64,000 bases of DNA, taken from Pseudolabrys sp. (GTDB taxonomy: Bacteria > Pseudomonadota > Alphaproteobacteria > Rhizobiales > Xanthobacteraceae). The stretch's first letter is position 1. The number at the start of each line of letters is the position of its first letter. A program made the translations under genes and the position numbers. Under the pieces are notes generated by a model that was given only the letters and a program-made list of their open reading frames with translations, ran no database searches and was not told the origin of the DNA. The stretch is from positions 1 to 64,000 of the forward strand of contig JAUXXH010000016.1 of NCBI GenBank assembly GCA_030684935.1. The letters are read 5' to 3'. Positions 50,552 through 58,313 of the stretch are shown piece by piece.

Positions 50552-50992
50552 TCACGCCTCCAGATACGCGGTGAGTTTGCCGACGATCTCGGTCCAGCCG
50601 CGGTTGTGGCCGTCGCGCGCCGCCTCGTCGAAGAACTGCTCGTGCAGCAGCGTCATCAGGGAGCCGTCGCCGTCCGGCTTGATGGTGACCGTGACCAGCG
50701 ACTCCCGCTCCGGCGTCGACTTCCAGGCCCAGGTGAAGACCAGCTTTTCGTTCGGCACGACTTCACGATAGATGCCGCTGACGTCGTGCACGTCGTCGGC
50801 CATGATCATCTGGATGCGATAGCGTCCGCCGACCCGTGTGTCGCTCTCGGCGACCACCTTCTGGACGTCTGTCGGTCCCAGCCAGCGCGCCATCAGGTCC
50901 GGCGTGGTCCACGCCGCGAAGACTTTCGCCGGCGGGGCGTTGAGGCGGCGCTTGATGGTGAGGCTGGGTTTGACGGCGGTATCGGTGGACAT
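50552..50992 (-). CDS. SRPBCC/AHSA1 domain protein
   Basis: 146 aa from ATG 50992 (MSTDTAVKPSLTIKRRLNAPPAKVFAAWTTPDLMARWLGP). The hydrophobic-pocket START-like fold is indicated by ARWLGPTDVQ, GGRYRIQM, and the long C-terminal helix RGWTEIVGKLTAYLEA. AHSA1-type proteins of this size almost always accompany an ArsR regulator, as here. The N-terminal 100 bases lie inside the 3' end of the arsR-like gene in another frame. Confidence 0.88.
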   Translation of the reverse strand: MSTDTAVKPSLTIKRRLNAPPAKVFAAWTTPDLMARWLGPTDVQKVVAESDTRVGGRYRIQMIMADDVHDVSGIYREVVPNEKLVFTWAWKSTPERESLVTVTIKPDGDGSLMTLLHEQFFDEAARDGHNRGWTEIVGKLTAYLEA

Positions 50993-51321
50993 GGGTCTTC
51001 CTCCAGGAATGCGGCGAGTTGATCGAGACGGTCGGTCCAAAAGCGCTGGTAGCGGTTGAGCCAGTCGTTGGCGTCCCGCATCGGCTCGGCGCGCAGGCGG
51101 CACGACACCGTGCGGCCTTCCTTGTTGCGGGTGAGGAGGCCGGCCTCGGTGAGCACATCGAGATGTTTCATCACCGCCGGCAGCGACATCGCGAAGGGCC
51201 GGGCGAGATCGCTGACCGACAGCGCGTCGGTTTCGCTCAGCCGCGCCAGCAGCGCGCGCCGGGTGGGGTCGGCGAGGGCGGCGAAGGTGCGGTCGAGGGT
51301 CGGGGCTGAATAGTAAACCAT
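50893..51321 (-). CDS. ArsR-family transcriptional regulator
   Basis: 142 aa. A winged helix (DRTFAALADPTRRALLARLSETDALSVSDLARPFAMSLPAVMKHLDVLTEAGLLTRNKEGRTVSCRL) is followed by an extended proline- and serine-rich tail produced where the gene overlaps the SRPBCC gene. No metal-binding cysteine pair is seen, so the signal is not an obvious metal. An AACCA-TG-TGGTT inverted repeat at 51316-51327 covers the start codon and could be its operator. It heads a probable five-gene operon. Confidence 0.88.
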   Translation of the reverse strand: MVYYSAPTLDRTFAALADPTRRALLARLSETDALSVSDLARPFAMSLPAVMKHLDVLTEAGLLTRNKEGRTVSCRLRAEPMRDANDWLNRYQRFWTDRLDQLAAFLEEDPCPPIPPSNPASPSSAASTPRRRKSSRRGPRRT

Positions 51322-51417
51322 GTGGTTAAGTATAGGCGCGCGGCCGCCGCTGTCAAGCCATTCCGCCGCAGTCGCAGGTTCAGGTTTGATTCACTTTATC
51401 GCCCTAGCGTGGCCGGC

Positions 51418-51618
51418 ATGGCCCCGACATCCTTCGCCCATGCCATGGTGGCCGGCCAGATGAGCCAGTTGCAAAGCGCCATGGCGGCGAAAATGCTGCG
51501 CATGAATGCGGACGCCGCCGGCGACATCGTCAAGGTGATCGAGGCCGCGCAGCAGAACATGCAGAGCCTCGCCAACGTGGCGGCCGGCGTCGGTCAGAAC
51601 CTCAATATCAGCGTTTGA
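51418..51618 (+). CDS. Small protein, possibly YjfB-like
   Basis: 66 aa (MAPTSFAHAMVAGQMSQLQSAMAAKMLRMNADAAGDIVKVIEAAQQNMQSLANVAAGVGQNLNISV). It is an amphipathic helical protein with a short C-terminal strand. The layout resembles YjfB-type putative motility proteins, but I am not certain. It stands alone between the ArsR operon and the next small gene. GTG 51409 is an alternative start. Confidence 0.55.
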   Translation: MAPTSFAHAMVAGQMSQLQSAMAAKMLRMNADAAGDIVKVIEAAQQNMQSLANVAAGVGQNLNISV

Positions 51619-51781
51619 GGACGAGCACGGTCTCCGCCCCGATTGTTTCAGCCGACCAACGGCGCTTTGCTCGTTGAGCGCTTCTATTGCGCCCTGTTGT
51701 CGTCTTCACGGCCGCAGCCATATGGTCCTATTGTGCGGTTACACACGTCAAGGTAGCGTTCCCAATAAAGGGGGGCGGCCG

Positions 51782-52090
51782 GTGATAAAAATTACATTTG
51801 CTGCAGTTGCGCTCTTGCTAACCATTCCTTCTGCTGAGGCTCAGGTTGCACGGAACGTCGCCGAGTTTTGCCGTATCTTTAATTCGGTATGTATCAGAAC
51901 CTGTCCGACCGTGTCGGGGAATTGCGCGTCCGAGTGCGCGTCACGTCGCGCAGCATGCGTGAAGTCGGGATGTTTCCATTTCAATAGTCCGGGGCCGCGT
52001 TGCTTTAGCAATGCGAGCGACCGGGCGTTGACTGACGTGAGTCGCGCTCCCAACCCGGAGGCTGAACGGAAACGGCGTGGGATCAAATAA
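51782..52090 (+). CDS. Small secreted cysteine-rich protein
   Basis: 102 aa from GTG 51782 with AAAGGGGGG upstream. A signal peptide (MIKITFAAVALLLTIPSAEAQVA) is followed by eight cysteines in a short mature region (FCRIFNSVCIRTCPTVSGNCASECASRRAACVKSGCFHF...RCF). No family is recognised. The composition differs from the neighbours (less GC), which may indicate acquisition. The 163 bases before it show no gene. Confidence 0.5.
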   Translation: MIKITFAAVALLLTIPSAEAQVARNVAEFCRIFNSVCIRTCPTVSGNCASECASRRAACVKSGCFHFNSPGPRCFSNASDRALTDVSRAPNPEAERKRRGIK

Positions 52091-52170
52091 TGGTCTTAGT
52101 GCAGGAGTAATACGACACTGATTGCCGATGATTGGCATTGTCCAATCTGCCTGGAGCATCTTGCGGCACG

Positions 52171-52830
52171 TCACCGCAACGGGGCGGCGAGCGTGCTGTA
52201 TCCGGTCCACAGGATCTGGATGCCGATGCACAGCAGGATGAAGGCCGACAGCCGCACCACGACATTGGTGCCGCTCTTGCCCAGCAGCGCGATGGTGCGT
52301 TCGGCGAAGCGGTAGCAGATGTAGACCGTCAGCGCGACGGCCAGGATGCCGCCGATTGCCGATCCGGCCAGCAGCGCGAGATGCGGAAGGTCGACCGGCC
52401 CGGTCGGCCGCTGGCTGCCGAGCGCGATGGCGACCGAGATCGAGCCCGGGCCGACCGTCAGCGGCATGGTCAGCGGATAGAACGAATCGACCGCCGCCGG
52501 ATGGCGCACCGCGCCGGCCGCGCGCTGATCCTCGGAATCGGTGCCGCTGTGCAGCAGCTTCCAGGCAAAGGCGATCAGCACCAGCCCGCCGGCGATGCGC
52601 ACCACCGGCAGTGTGATGCCGAAGAACACCAGAAGATGGGAGCCGATGAACATCGAGCCGGTCAGCAGCAGCAGGCTGTTGATGGCGACGCGACGTGCCA
52701 GCATGTTGCGCTCGTCTTCCGAACAGGAAGCTGTCAGGCCGAGAAAGATCGGTGCGCCGCCGATCGGATTGACGATCGGAAACAGGCCGGCATAGACCAG
52801 CAGAAAGGCGTTGGAAAAATCGGCTGTCAT
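52171..52830 (-). CDS. MarC family integral membrane protein
   Basis: 219 aa with six hydrophobic helices. The start FSNAFLLVYAGLFPIVNPIGGAPIFLGLT and the central FYPLTMPLTVGPGSISVAIALGS are diagnostic for MarC (UPF0056). Despite the name, no role in multiple antibiotic resistance has been established and the transported substrate is unknown. It is downstream of the tlpA-type gene in the same direction, separated by 62 bases. Confidence 0.92.
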   Translation of the reverse strand: MTADFSNAFLLVYAGLFPIVNPIGGAPIFLGLTASCSEDERNMLARRVAINSLLLLTGSMFIGSHLLVFFGITLPVVRIAGGLVLIAFAWKLLHSGTDSEDQRAAGAVRHPAAVDSFYPLTMPLTVGPGSISVAIALGSQRPTGPVDLPHLALLAGSAIGGILAVALTVYICYRFAERTIALLGKSGTNVVVRLSAFILLCIGIQILWTGYSTLAAPLR

Positions 52831-52892
52831 GAGGCCCCCGCGCGTGCGCGCAGCCTAGTGGGGATTCGCTGCGGCGGGAACGGGCCTCTTTG

Positions 52893-53588
52893 CTACTTCG
52901 GCAGCGCCGCCTGGATCAGCCTGACGGCGTCGTCGCTGGCCCAGTCGGCCGGTCCGGCGATGGTGGCGATCTCGCAGCCGGACGGGTCGATCAGCAGCGT
53001 GGTCGGCATGCCGAAGGCGCGGCCGACCGCCTTGAGGTCCTGAAACGTCCTGGCGTTCGGATCGGCGTAATAGCCAAGTTTGTCGATGCCGACCTCCTTG
53101 AGCCACGCCTTCGGCTTGTTGGGATCGCGGGTGTCGATGTTGACCGCCACAACCTCGAAGCCGGGTCCGCCCAATTTCACCTGCAACGCCTCCAGCGCCG
53201 GCATTTCCTCGCGGCAGGGCACGCACCATGTCGCCCACAGGTTGAGCAGCACGGTGCGGCCGCGCCAGTGGGCCAGCGTCAGCGGTTTGCCGTCGGCGTC
53301 CTGGAAGGCGAGTTCGGGCACTTGCAACGGGCTCTTGGCGGCGCTGACGGCCGCCACCTCGCCGCGGGCGAAGGGGGCCACTTTCCGCGCCAATTCCACC
53401 GCCGGCCGGCAGGCGGCGGCCGCGGCCGTGTCGCTGCCCGCATTGCGAGTCAGGGTCGCAATCCCGTATACCCCGGCCAGACCGACGGCCACGCCGGCGA
53501 CACCGCCCAGCAGAACCAGCAGCAGCCGTTTCCGGGCCTGTTTCTGGGCGGGCGTTTTGGTGGGGCTTTCGGGGGCGGGTTCGGTCAT
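52893..53588 (-). CDS. tlpA: TlpA-family thiol:disulfide oxidoreductase
   Basis: 231 aa from ATG 53588. A cytoplasmic N-terminus and one membrane helix ([22 protein letters not shown]) anchor a periplasmic thioredoxin domain with the WCVPC active site ([19 protein letters not shown]) and cis-Pro (GMPTTLLID). TlpA proteins keep SCO and CuA cysteines reduced during cytochrome oxidase assembly, which would connect it with the SCO protein in this window. It is divergent from argH with only 27 bases between starts. Confidence 0.9.
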   Translation of the reverse strand: MTEPAPESPTKTPAQKQARKRLLLVLLGGVAGVAVGLAGVYGIATLTRNAGSDTAAAAACRPAVELARKVAPFARGEVAAVSAAKSPLQVPELAFQDADGKPLTLAHWRGRTVLLNLWATWCVPCREEMPALEALQVKLGGPGFEVVAVNIDTRDPNKPKAWLKEVGIDKLGYYADPNARTFQDLKAVGRAFGMPTTLLIDPSGCEIATIAGPADWASDDAVRLIQAALPK

Positions 53589-53615
53589 GAGCAGCGATAT
53601 TCCGGTGATAAAGTC

Positions 53616-55007
53616 ATGAGCAACAAAATGTGGGGCGGCCGGTTTGCATCCGGTCCCGGCGCGATCATGGAGGCGATCAACGTCTCCATCGACTTCGACC
53701 GGCATCTTTACCGGCAGGACATCGCCGCGTCCAAGGCCCATGCCGGCATGCTGGCCAAGCAAGGCATCATTACGGCCGACGATGCGAAAAAGATCGCTCA
53801 CGGTCTAGACACGATCCTGTCAGAGATCGAGTCCGGCAAATTCAAGTTCAAGCGTGCGCTGGAAGACATCCACATGAACGTGGAGGCCCGGCTGACCGAG
53901 ATGATCGGCGCCCCGGCCGGCCGGCTGCACACCGCACGCTCGCGCAATGACCAGGTCGCGACCGATTTCCGGCTGTGGATGCGCGACGCCATCGACGCGG
54001 CCGATATCGCGCTGGCCGACTTCCAGCGGGCGCTGGCGCAGAAGGCGCTCGAGCACGCCGACACGGTGATGCCGGGCCTGACCCATCTGCAGACCGCGCA
54101 GCCGGTGACCTTCGGCCATCACATGCTGGCCTATGTCGAGATGGCGGCGCGCGACCGCGGCCGCTTTGCCGACGCCCGCAAGCGGCTCAATGAATCGCCG
54201 CTCGGCTCCGGCGCGCTGGCCGGCACCTCGTTCGATCTCGATCGCGAGATGACGGCGAAGGCGCTCGGGTTCGACCGGCCGTCGGCCAATTCGCTCGACG
54301 CCGTGTCCGACCGCGACTTCGCCATGGAGACGCTGTCGGCAGCCTCGATCACGGCGGTGCACCTGTCGCGGCTGGCGGAGGAGATCGTGATCTGGACCTC
54401 GCCGCTGACCGGCCTCGCCAAGCTGTCGGACAAATACACCACCGGCTCGTCGATGATGCCGCAGAAGCGCAATCCCGACGCCGCCGAACTGGTGCGCGCC
54501 AAGGCCGGCCGCATCATCGGCGCGCTGAGCGCGCTGCTGATCGTGATGAAGGGCCTGCCGCTCGCCTATGCCAAGGACATGCAGGAGGACAAGGAGGGCG
54601 TGATGGACGCGCTCTCGGCGCTGTCGCTGTCGATCGCGGCCATGGCCGGCATGGTTGCCGATCTCGAGCCCGACACCAGGCGCATGCATCAGGCCGCCGG
54701 TGAGGGCTATGCCACCGCCACCGATCTGGCCGACTGGCTGGTGCAGGCGCTGAAGATTCCGTTCCGCGAGGCGCATCACATCACCGGCCGCATTGTCGGC
54801 AAGGCGGCCGACGAAGGCGTCGCGCTCGACGCGCTGCCGCTTGCGGCGATGCAGGCGATCGAGCCGCGCATCACCAAGGATGTGTTCAGCGTGCTGTCGG
54901 TCGAGCGCTCGGTGAAGAGCCGTGCCTGCTACGGCGGCACCGCGCCGAAGAACGTGCGCTCCCAGGCGCAGAAATGGCTCAAGAAGCTCGGCAAGGCCGG
55001 CGCCTAA
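53616..55007 (+). CDS. argH: Argininosuccinate lyase
   Basis: 463 aa, the normal length. It cleaves argininosuccinate to arginine and fumarate, completing the pathway begun by argD and argF 50 kb away. The fumarase-superfamily signature [12 protein letters not shown] is complete, including the catalytic Ser, and the N-terminal [24 protein letters not shown] and [13 protein letters not shown] are as expected. The TlpA/ArgH/LysA neighbourhood is conserved in Hyphomicrobiales. Start ATG 53616 fits the family N-terminus. Confidence 0.95.
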   Translation: MSNKMWGGRFASGPGAIMEAINVSIDFDRHLYRQDIAASKAHAGMLAKQGIITADDAKKIAHGLDTILSEIESGKFKFKRALEDIHMNVEARLTEMIGAPAGRLHTARSRNDQVATDFRLWMRDAIDAADIALADFQRALAQKALEHADTVMPGLTHLQTAQPVTFGHHMLAYVEMAARDRGRFADARKRLNESPLGSGALAGTSFDLDREMTAKALGFDRPSANSLDAVSDRDFAMETLSAASITAVHLSRLAEEIVIWTSPLTGLAKLSDKYTTGSSMMPQKRNPDAAELVRAKAGRIIGALSALLIVMKGLPLAYAKDMQEDKEGVMDALSALSLSIAAMAGMVADLEPDTRRMHQAAGEGYATATDLADWLVQALKIPFREAHHITGRIVGKAADEGVALDALPLAAMQAIEPRITKDVFSVLSVERSVKSRACYGGTAPKNVRSQAQKWLKKLGKAGA

Positions 55008-55011
55008 GCCA

Positions 55012-56457
55012 ATGCCGAACCCCGTGCAGAGCCGGGCCCGGCTGGGCGGTTTTCTCATCGGCCTCGCCGCCTTCGCGGCAAGCCTGCTGCTGCCGGCGCC
55101 CGAGGGACTGACGCCGGAAGCGATGCGGGTGGCCGGGGTCGCCGCCTTGATGGCGTCATGGTGGATCGTCGAGGTCATCCCGGTGTCGGCCACGGCGCTG
55201 CTGCCGGTGGTGCTGTTTCCGCTGGTCGGCATCGCGCCGCTGGGCGCCGCCACCGCGCCCTATGCCGATCCGATCGTTTTCCTGTTTCTCGGCGGCTTCA
55301 TTCTCGGCATCGCCACCCAGCGCTGGGAACTGCACCGGCGGATCGGCCTCGGCATCATCGCAGCGGTCGGTACCTCGCCGGCGCGCATGGCGGCCGGCCT
55401 CATGTTGGCCACCGGCTTTCTCAGCATGTGGGTCAGCAACACCGCGACGGCGCTGATGATGCTGCCGATCGCCACCTCGGTGCTGGCGCTGTTCGAGCGC
55501 AATCTCGACGACACGCGCTCCAAGGAAAATCTCGGTATTCTGTTGATGTTGTCGGTCGCCTATGGCGCCAGCATCGGCGGCCTCGCCACCCTGATCGGGA
55601 CGCCGCCAAACGCCTTGCTGGCCGGACTGATGGCGCGCGAATACGGCATCCAGATCGGCTTCGCGCAGTGGATGATGCTGGGTGTGCCGGTATCGGCGGT
55701 GATGCTGGCGGCGGCGTGGCTGGTTCTGACGCGGATGCATCCGGTGGCGCTGACCAATGCCGTCGACATGGACGACGTGATCGGCCGCGGCCGGCGCGAA
55801 CTCGGCGCGCTGACGCCGGCGGAAATCCGCGTCATCGGCGTACTGGTCGCCGCCGCGTTTGGCTGGATGTTCCGGCCGCTGTTGGCGCCGCTGCTGCCCG
55901 CGCTCAATGATACAACCGTCGCGGTCGCGGCGGCGCTGGCGTTGTTTCTGTTGCCGTCCGGCATGCCGAAGGGCGGCCGCCTGCTCACTTGGGACGATCT
56001 GCAAGCCTTGCCGTGGGGCGTGTTGCTGCTGTTCGGCGGCGGCTTGACGTTGGCGGCCGCGATCGATTCCTCGGGCCTGGCCGCCTGGCTGGCTTCGGCA
56101 ATGTCGGGGCTCGGCGCCTGGCCGGTGATCCTGATCGTCGCCGCCGTGACCGTCGGCATGATCTTTCTCACCGAACTCACCAGCAACACCGCGAGCGCGG
56201 CGACCTTTCTGCCGTTCGCCGCGGCCGTTGCCATCAGCCTTGGCCTGGCGCCGCTGGTACTGGCGGTGCCGCTGGCGCTGGCCGCCAGCTGCGCCTTCAT
56301 GCTGCCGGTGGCGACACCGCCCAACGCCATCATCTTCGCCAGCGGCCGCATCACCATCGCCCAGATGGCGCGCGCCGGCCTCTGGCTCAATGTCGTTGCA
56401 GCCGCTGTCATTATCGCGGCCGGTTATCCCCTCATCGGCTTTCTGTTCGCAAAATAG
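55012..56457 (+). CDS. SLC13/DASS family anion:sodium symporter
   Basis: 481 aa with about twelve membrane helices. Duplicated Ser-Asn-Thr motifs that bind sodium and substrate are visible as LSMWVSNTATALMMLPIATS and LTELTSNTASAATFLPFAAAVA, with the second hairpin ending in LPVATPPNAIIFASG. These transporters move dicarboxylates, citrate or sulfate. It starts 4 bases after argH and is likely in that operon. The substrate cannot be told from sequence. Confidence 0.9.
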   Translation: MPNPVQSRARLGGFLIGLAAFAASLLLPAPEGLTPEAMRVAGVAALMASWWIVEVIPVSATALLPVVLFPLVGIAPLGAATAPYADPIVFLFLGGFILGIATQRWELHRRIGLGIIAAVGTSPARMAAGLMLATGFLSMWVSNTATALMMLPIATSVLALFERNLDDTRSKENLGILLMLSVAYGASIGGLATLIGTPPNALLAGLMAREYGIQIGFAQWMMLGVPVSAVMLAAAWLVLTRMHPVALTNAVDMDDVIGRGRRELGALTPAEIRVIGVLVAAAFGWMFRPLLAPLLPALNDTTVAVAAALALFLLPSGMPKGGRLLTWDDLQALPWGVLLLFGGGLTLAAAIDSSGLAAWLASAMSGLGAWPVILIVAAVTVGMIFLTELTSNTASAATFLPFAAAVAISLGLAPLVLAVPLALAASCAFMLPVATPPNAIIFASGRITIAQMARAGLWLNVVAAAVIIAAGYPLIGFLFAK

Positions 56458-56499
56458 CCTTCCGGTCTGCTAAGCTGCGCCCCGAACGTGGAGTTGCCT

Positions 56500-56796
56500 G
56501 TGACCCGACCGAATCGCGATTTTTCCCGTCTTGCCCTGGTTGTGGCGCTGGCCGCCTCGCTCGGGCTGACGGCGTGCGGCCGCAAGGGCCCGCTCGATCC
56601 GCCGCCCGGCGCCCAGCAGCAAGGCCAGTCGCAACAAGCCGAGCCGCAGCCGACCGCTGCCGGGCTGCTCAATCCGATGGCGGCGCCGATCGGCGGCCAG
56701 ACCACCAGTGCCGGTGCCGGCGTCGATGCCGACGGCCGGCCCATGGCGCCGGTTGGGCCGAAGCGATCGTTTCCCCTCGATGTTCTGCTGAACTAG
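56500..56796 (+). CDS. LptM-like lipoprotein
   Basis: 98 aa from GTG 56500. The signal RLALVVALAASLGLTACGRKGPLDPP contains the lipobox LTAC and the diagnostic CGRKGPLDPP of LptM/YifL, a small outer-membrane lipoprotein that helps LptD mature. The rest is a proline-, glutamine-rich tail and a conserved-looking KRSFPLDVLLN end. It lies between the SLC13 gene and lysA, the usual position of yifL-type genes beside lysA. Confidence 0.85.
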   Translation: MTRPNRDFSRLALVVALAASLGLTACGRKGPLDPPPGAQQQGQSQQAEPQPTAAGLLNPMAAPIGGQTTSAGAGVDADGRPMAPVGPKRSFPLDVLLN

Positions 56797-56824
56797 AAAT
56801 CGCGCGCCACCGGGCTCACATCGG

Positions 56825-58090
56825 ATGCACCATTTTGCGTACCGCGACGGCGTCCTGCACGCCGAGCAGGTCAGGCTCGACACGCTGGCCGATGCGGTCG
56901 GCACGCCGTTCTATTGCTATTCGACCGCGACGCTGACCCGCCACTACAAGGTGTTCGCCGGCGCCTTCGCCGATGTCGACGCGCTGGTGTGCTACGCCAT
57001 GAAGGCGAATTCCAATCAGGCGGTGCTCAAGACGCTGGCCAATCTCGGCGCCGGCGCCGACGTGGTGTCGGAAGGCGAACTGAAGCGCGCCCGCGCCGCC
57101 GGCATTCCGGCGAACAAGATCATGTTCTCCGGGCTCGGCAAGACCGCGCGCGAACTGGCGCTGGCGGTCGATGAAGGCATTCTCTGCATCAACGTCGAGT
57201 CGGAGCCCGAGCTTGCCCTGCTGTCGTCGATCGCGGCGGCGAAGGGGCGCACGGCGCACATCTCGGTGCGCGTCAATCCCGACGTCGACGCCAGGACCCA
57301 TCACAAGATTTCGACCGGCAAGGCCGAGGACAAGTTCGGCATTCCCATCAGCCGCGCCCGCGCGGTTTACGCGCACGCGGCGACGCTGCCGGGCCTCAAA
57401 GTGGCCGGCGTCGATATGCACATCGGCAGCCAGATCACCGACCTCGATCCGTTCGGCGACGCTTTCGCGCTGCTGGCCGATTTCGTGCGCACGCTGCGCG
57501 GCGACGGCCACACCATCAGCCATGTCGATCTCGGCGGCGGGCTCGGCATTCCCTATCGTGACGACAACGAACCGCCGCCGCATCCCGAGCAATATGCCGA
57601 CGTGGTCAAGCGCGCCACGCGCGATCTCGGCTGCAAGCTGATCTTCGAGCCGGGCCGGCTGATTGTCGGCAATGCCGGCATCCTGGTCACGCGCGTGCTG
57701 TTCGTGAAGCACGGCGACGCCAGGCACTTCGTTGTCGTCGACGGCGCCATGAACGACCTGATCCGGCCGACGCTGTACGACGCGCATCACGAAATCTGGC
57801 CGGTCACCGAGCCGCAGCCGTCCGCGCCGCGCCTGCGCGCCGACGTGGTCGGCCCGGTCTGCGAGAGCGGCGATTTTCTCGCGAAGGACCGCGATCTGGT
57901 GGAGCCGGTATCCGGCGCGCTGCTGGCGGTGATGACGGCGGGCGCCTATGGCGCAGTGCAGGCTGGCACCTACAACACCCGCCCGCTGGTGCCGGAGGTG
58001 CTGGTGAACGGCACCGAATGGGCCATCGTCCGTCCGCGTTTGGATGCCGAGGCCCTGATCGCCCTCGACCGCCTGCCGGACTGGCTGTAG
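56825..58090 (+). CDS. lysA: Diaminopimelate decarboxylase
   Basis: 421 aa PLP enzyme of fold III; last step of lysine synthesis. The PLP lysine is Lys60 (CYAMKANSNQAVLKTL). The glycine loop (HVDLGGGLGIPY), the substrate-binding region (EPGRLIVGNAG) and the catalytic Cys (GPVCESGDFLAKDR) are all present. It starts 28 bases after the LptM-like gene. Nothing unusual is seen. Confidence 0.95.
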   Translation: MHHFAYRDGVLHAEQVRLDTLADAVGTPFYCYSTATLTRHYKVFAGAFADVDALVCYAMKANSNQAVLKTLANLGAGADVVSEGELKRARAAGIPANKIMFSGLGKTARELALAVDEGILCINVESEPELALLSSIAAAKGRTAHISVRVNPDVDARTHHKISTGKAEDKFGIPISRARAVYAHAATLPGLKVAGVDMHIGSQITDLDPFGDAFALLADFVRTLRGDGHTISHVDLGGGLGIPYRDDNEPPPHPEQYADVVKRATRDLGCKLIFEPGRLIVGNAGILVTRVLFVKHGDARHFVVVDGAMNDLIRPTLYDAHHEIWPVTEPQPSAPRLRADVVGPVCESGDFLAKDRDLVEPVSGALLAVMTAGAYGAVQAGTYNTRPLVPEVLVNGTEWAIVRPRLDAEALIALDRLPDWL

Positions 58091-58117
58091 CGGCGGCTTC
58101 AAGCCGCCTGCGCATTT
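58091..58117 (+). terminator. Possible terminator after lysA
   Basis: GGCGGC-TTCAA-GCCGCC forms a short stem directly after the lysA stop and is followed by TGCGCATTTT. The gap between stem and T-run weakens the call. The remaining bases to 58313 hold no gene. Confidence 0.4.
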
Positions 58118-58313
58118 TACCGCTCGAAGGCCGGTAACATCACGGTGATCGCGCTTGACGGTGATCCGTCGCCTTGATCCCGGCGCATTGATTTTGCTCG
58201 ATCGACCGCAATTGTCGGGGCCGTCATGCAACTCTGCGACTGGCCTGGGAATTGCCTCAGTTATAGGCTGACGTGCCAGTCTGGCGTGATAGCCTGTCGG
58301 AGACAGATTCTCC

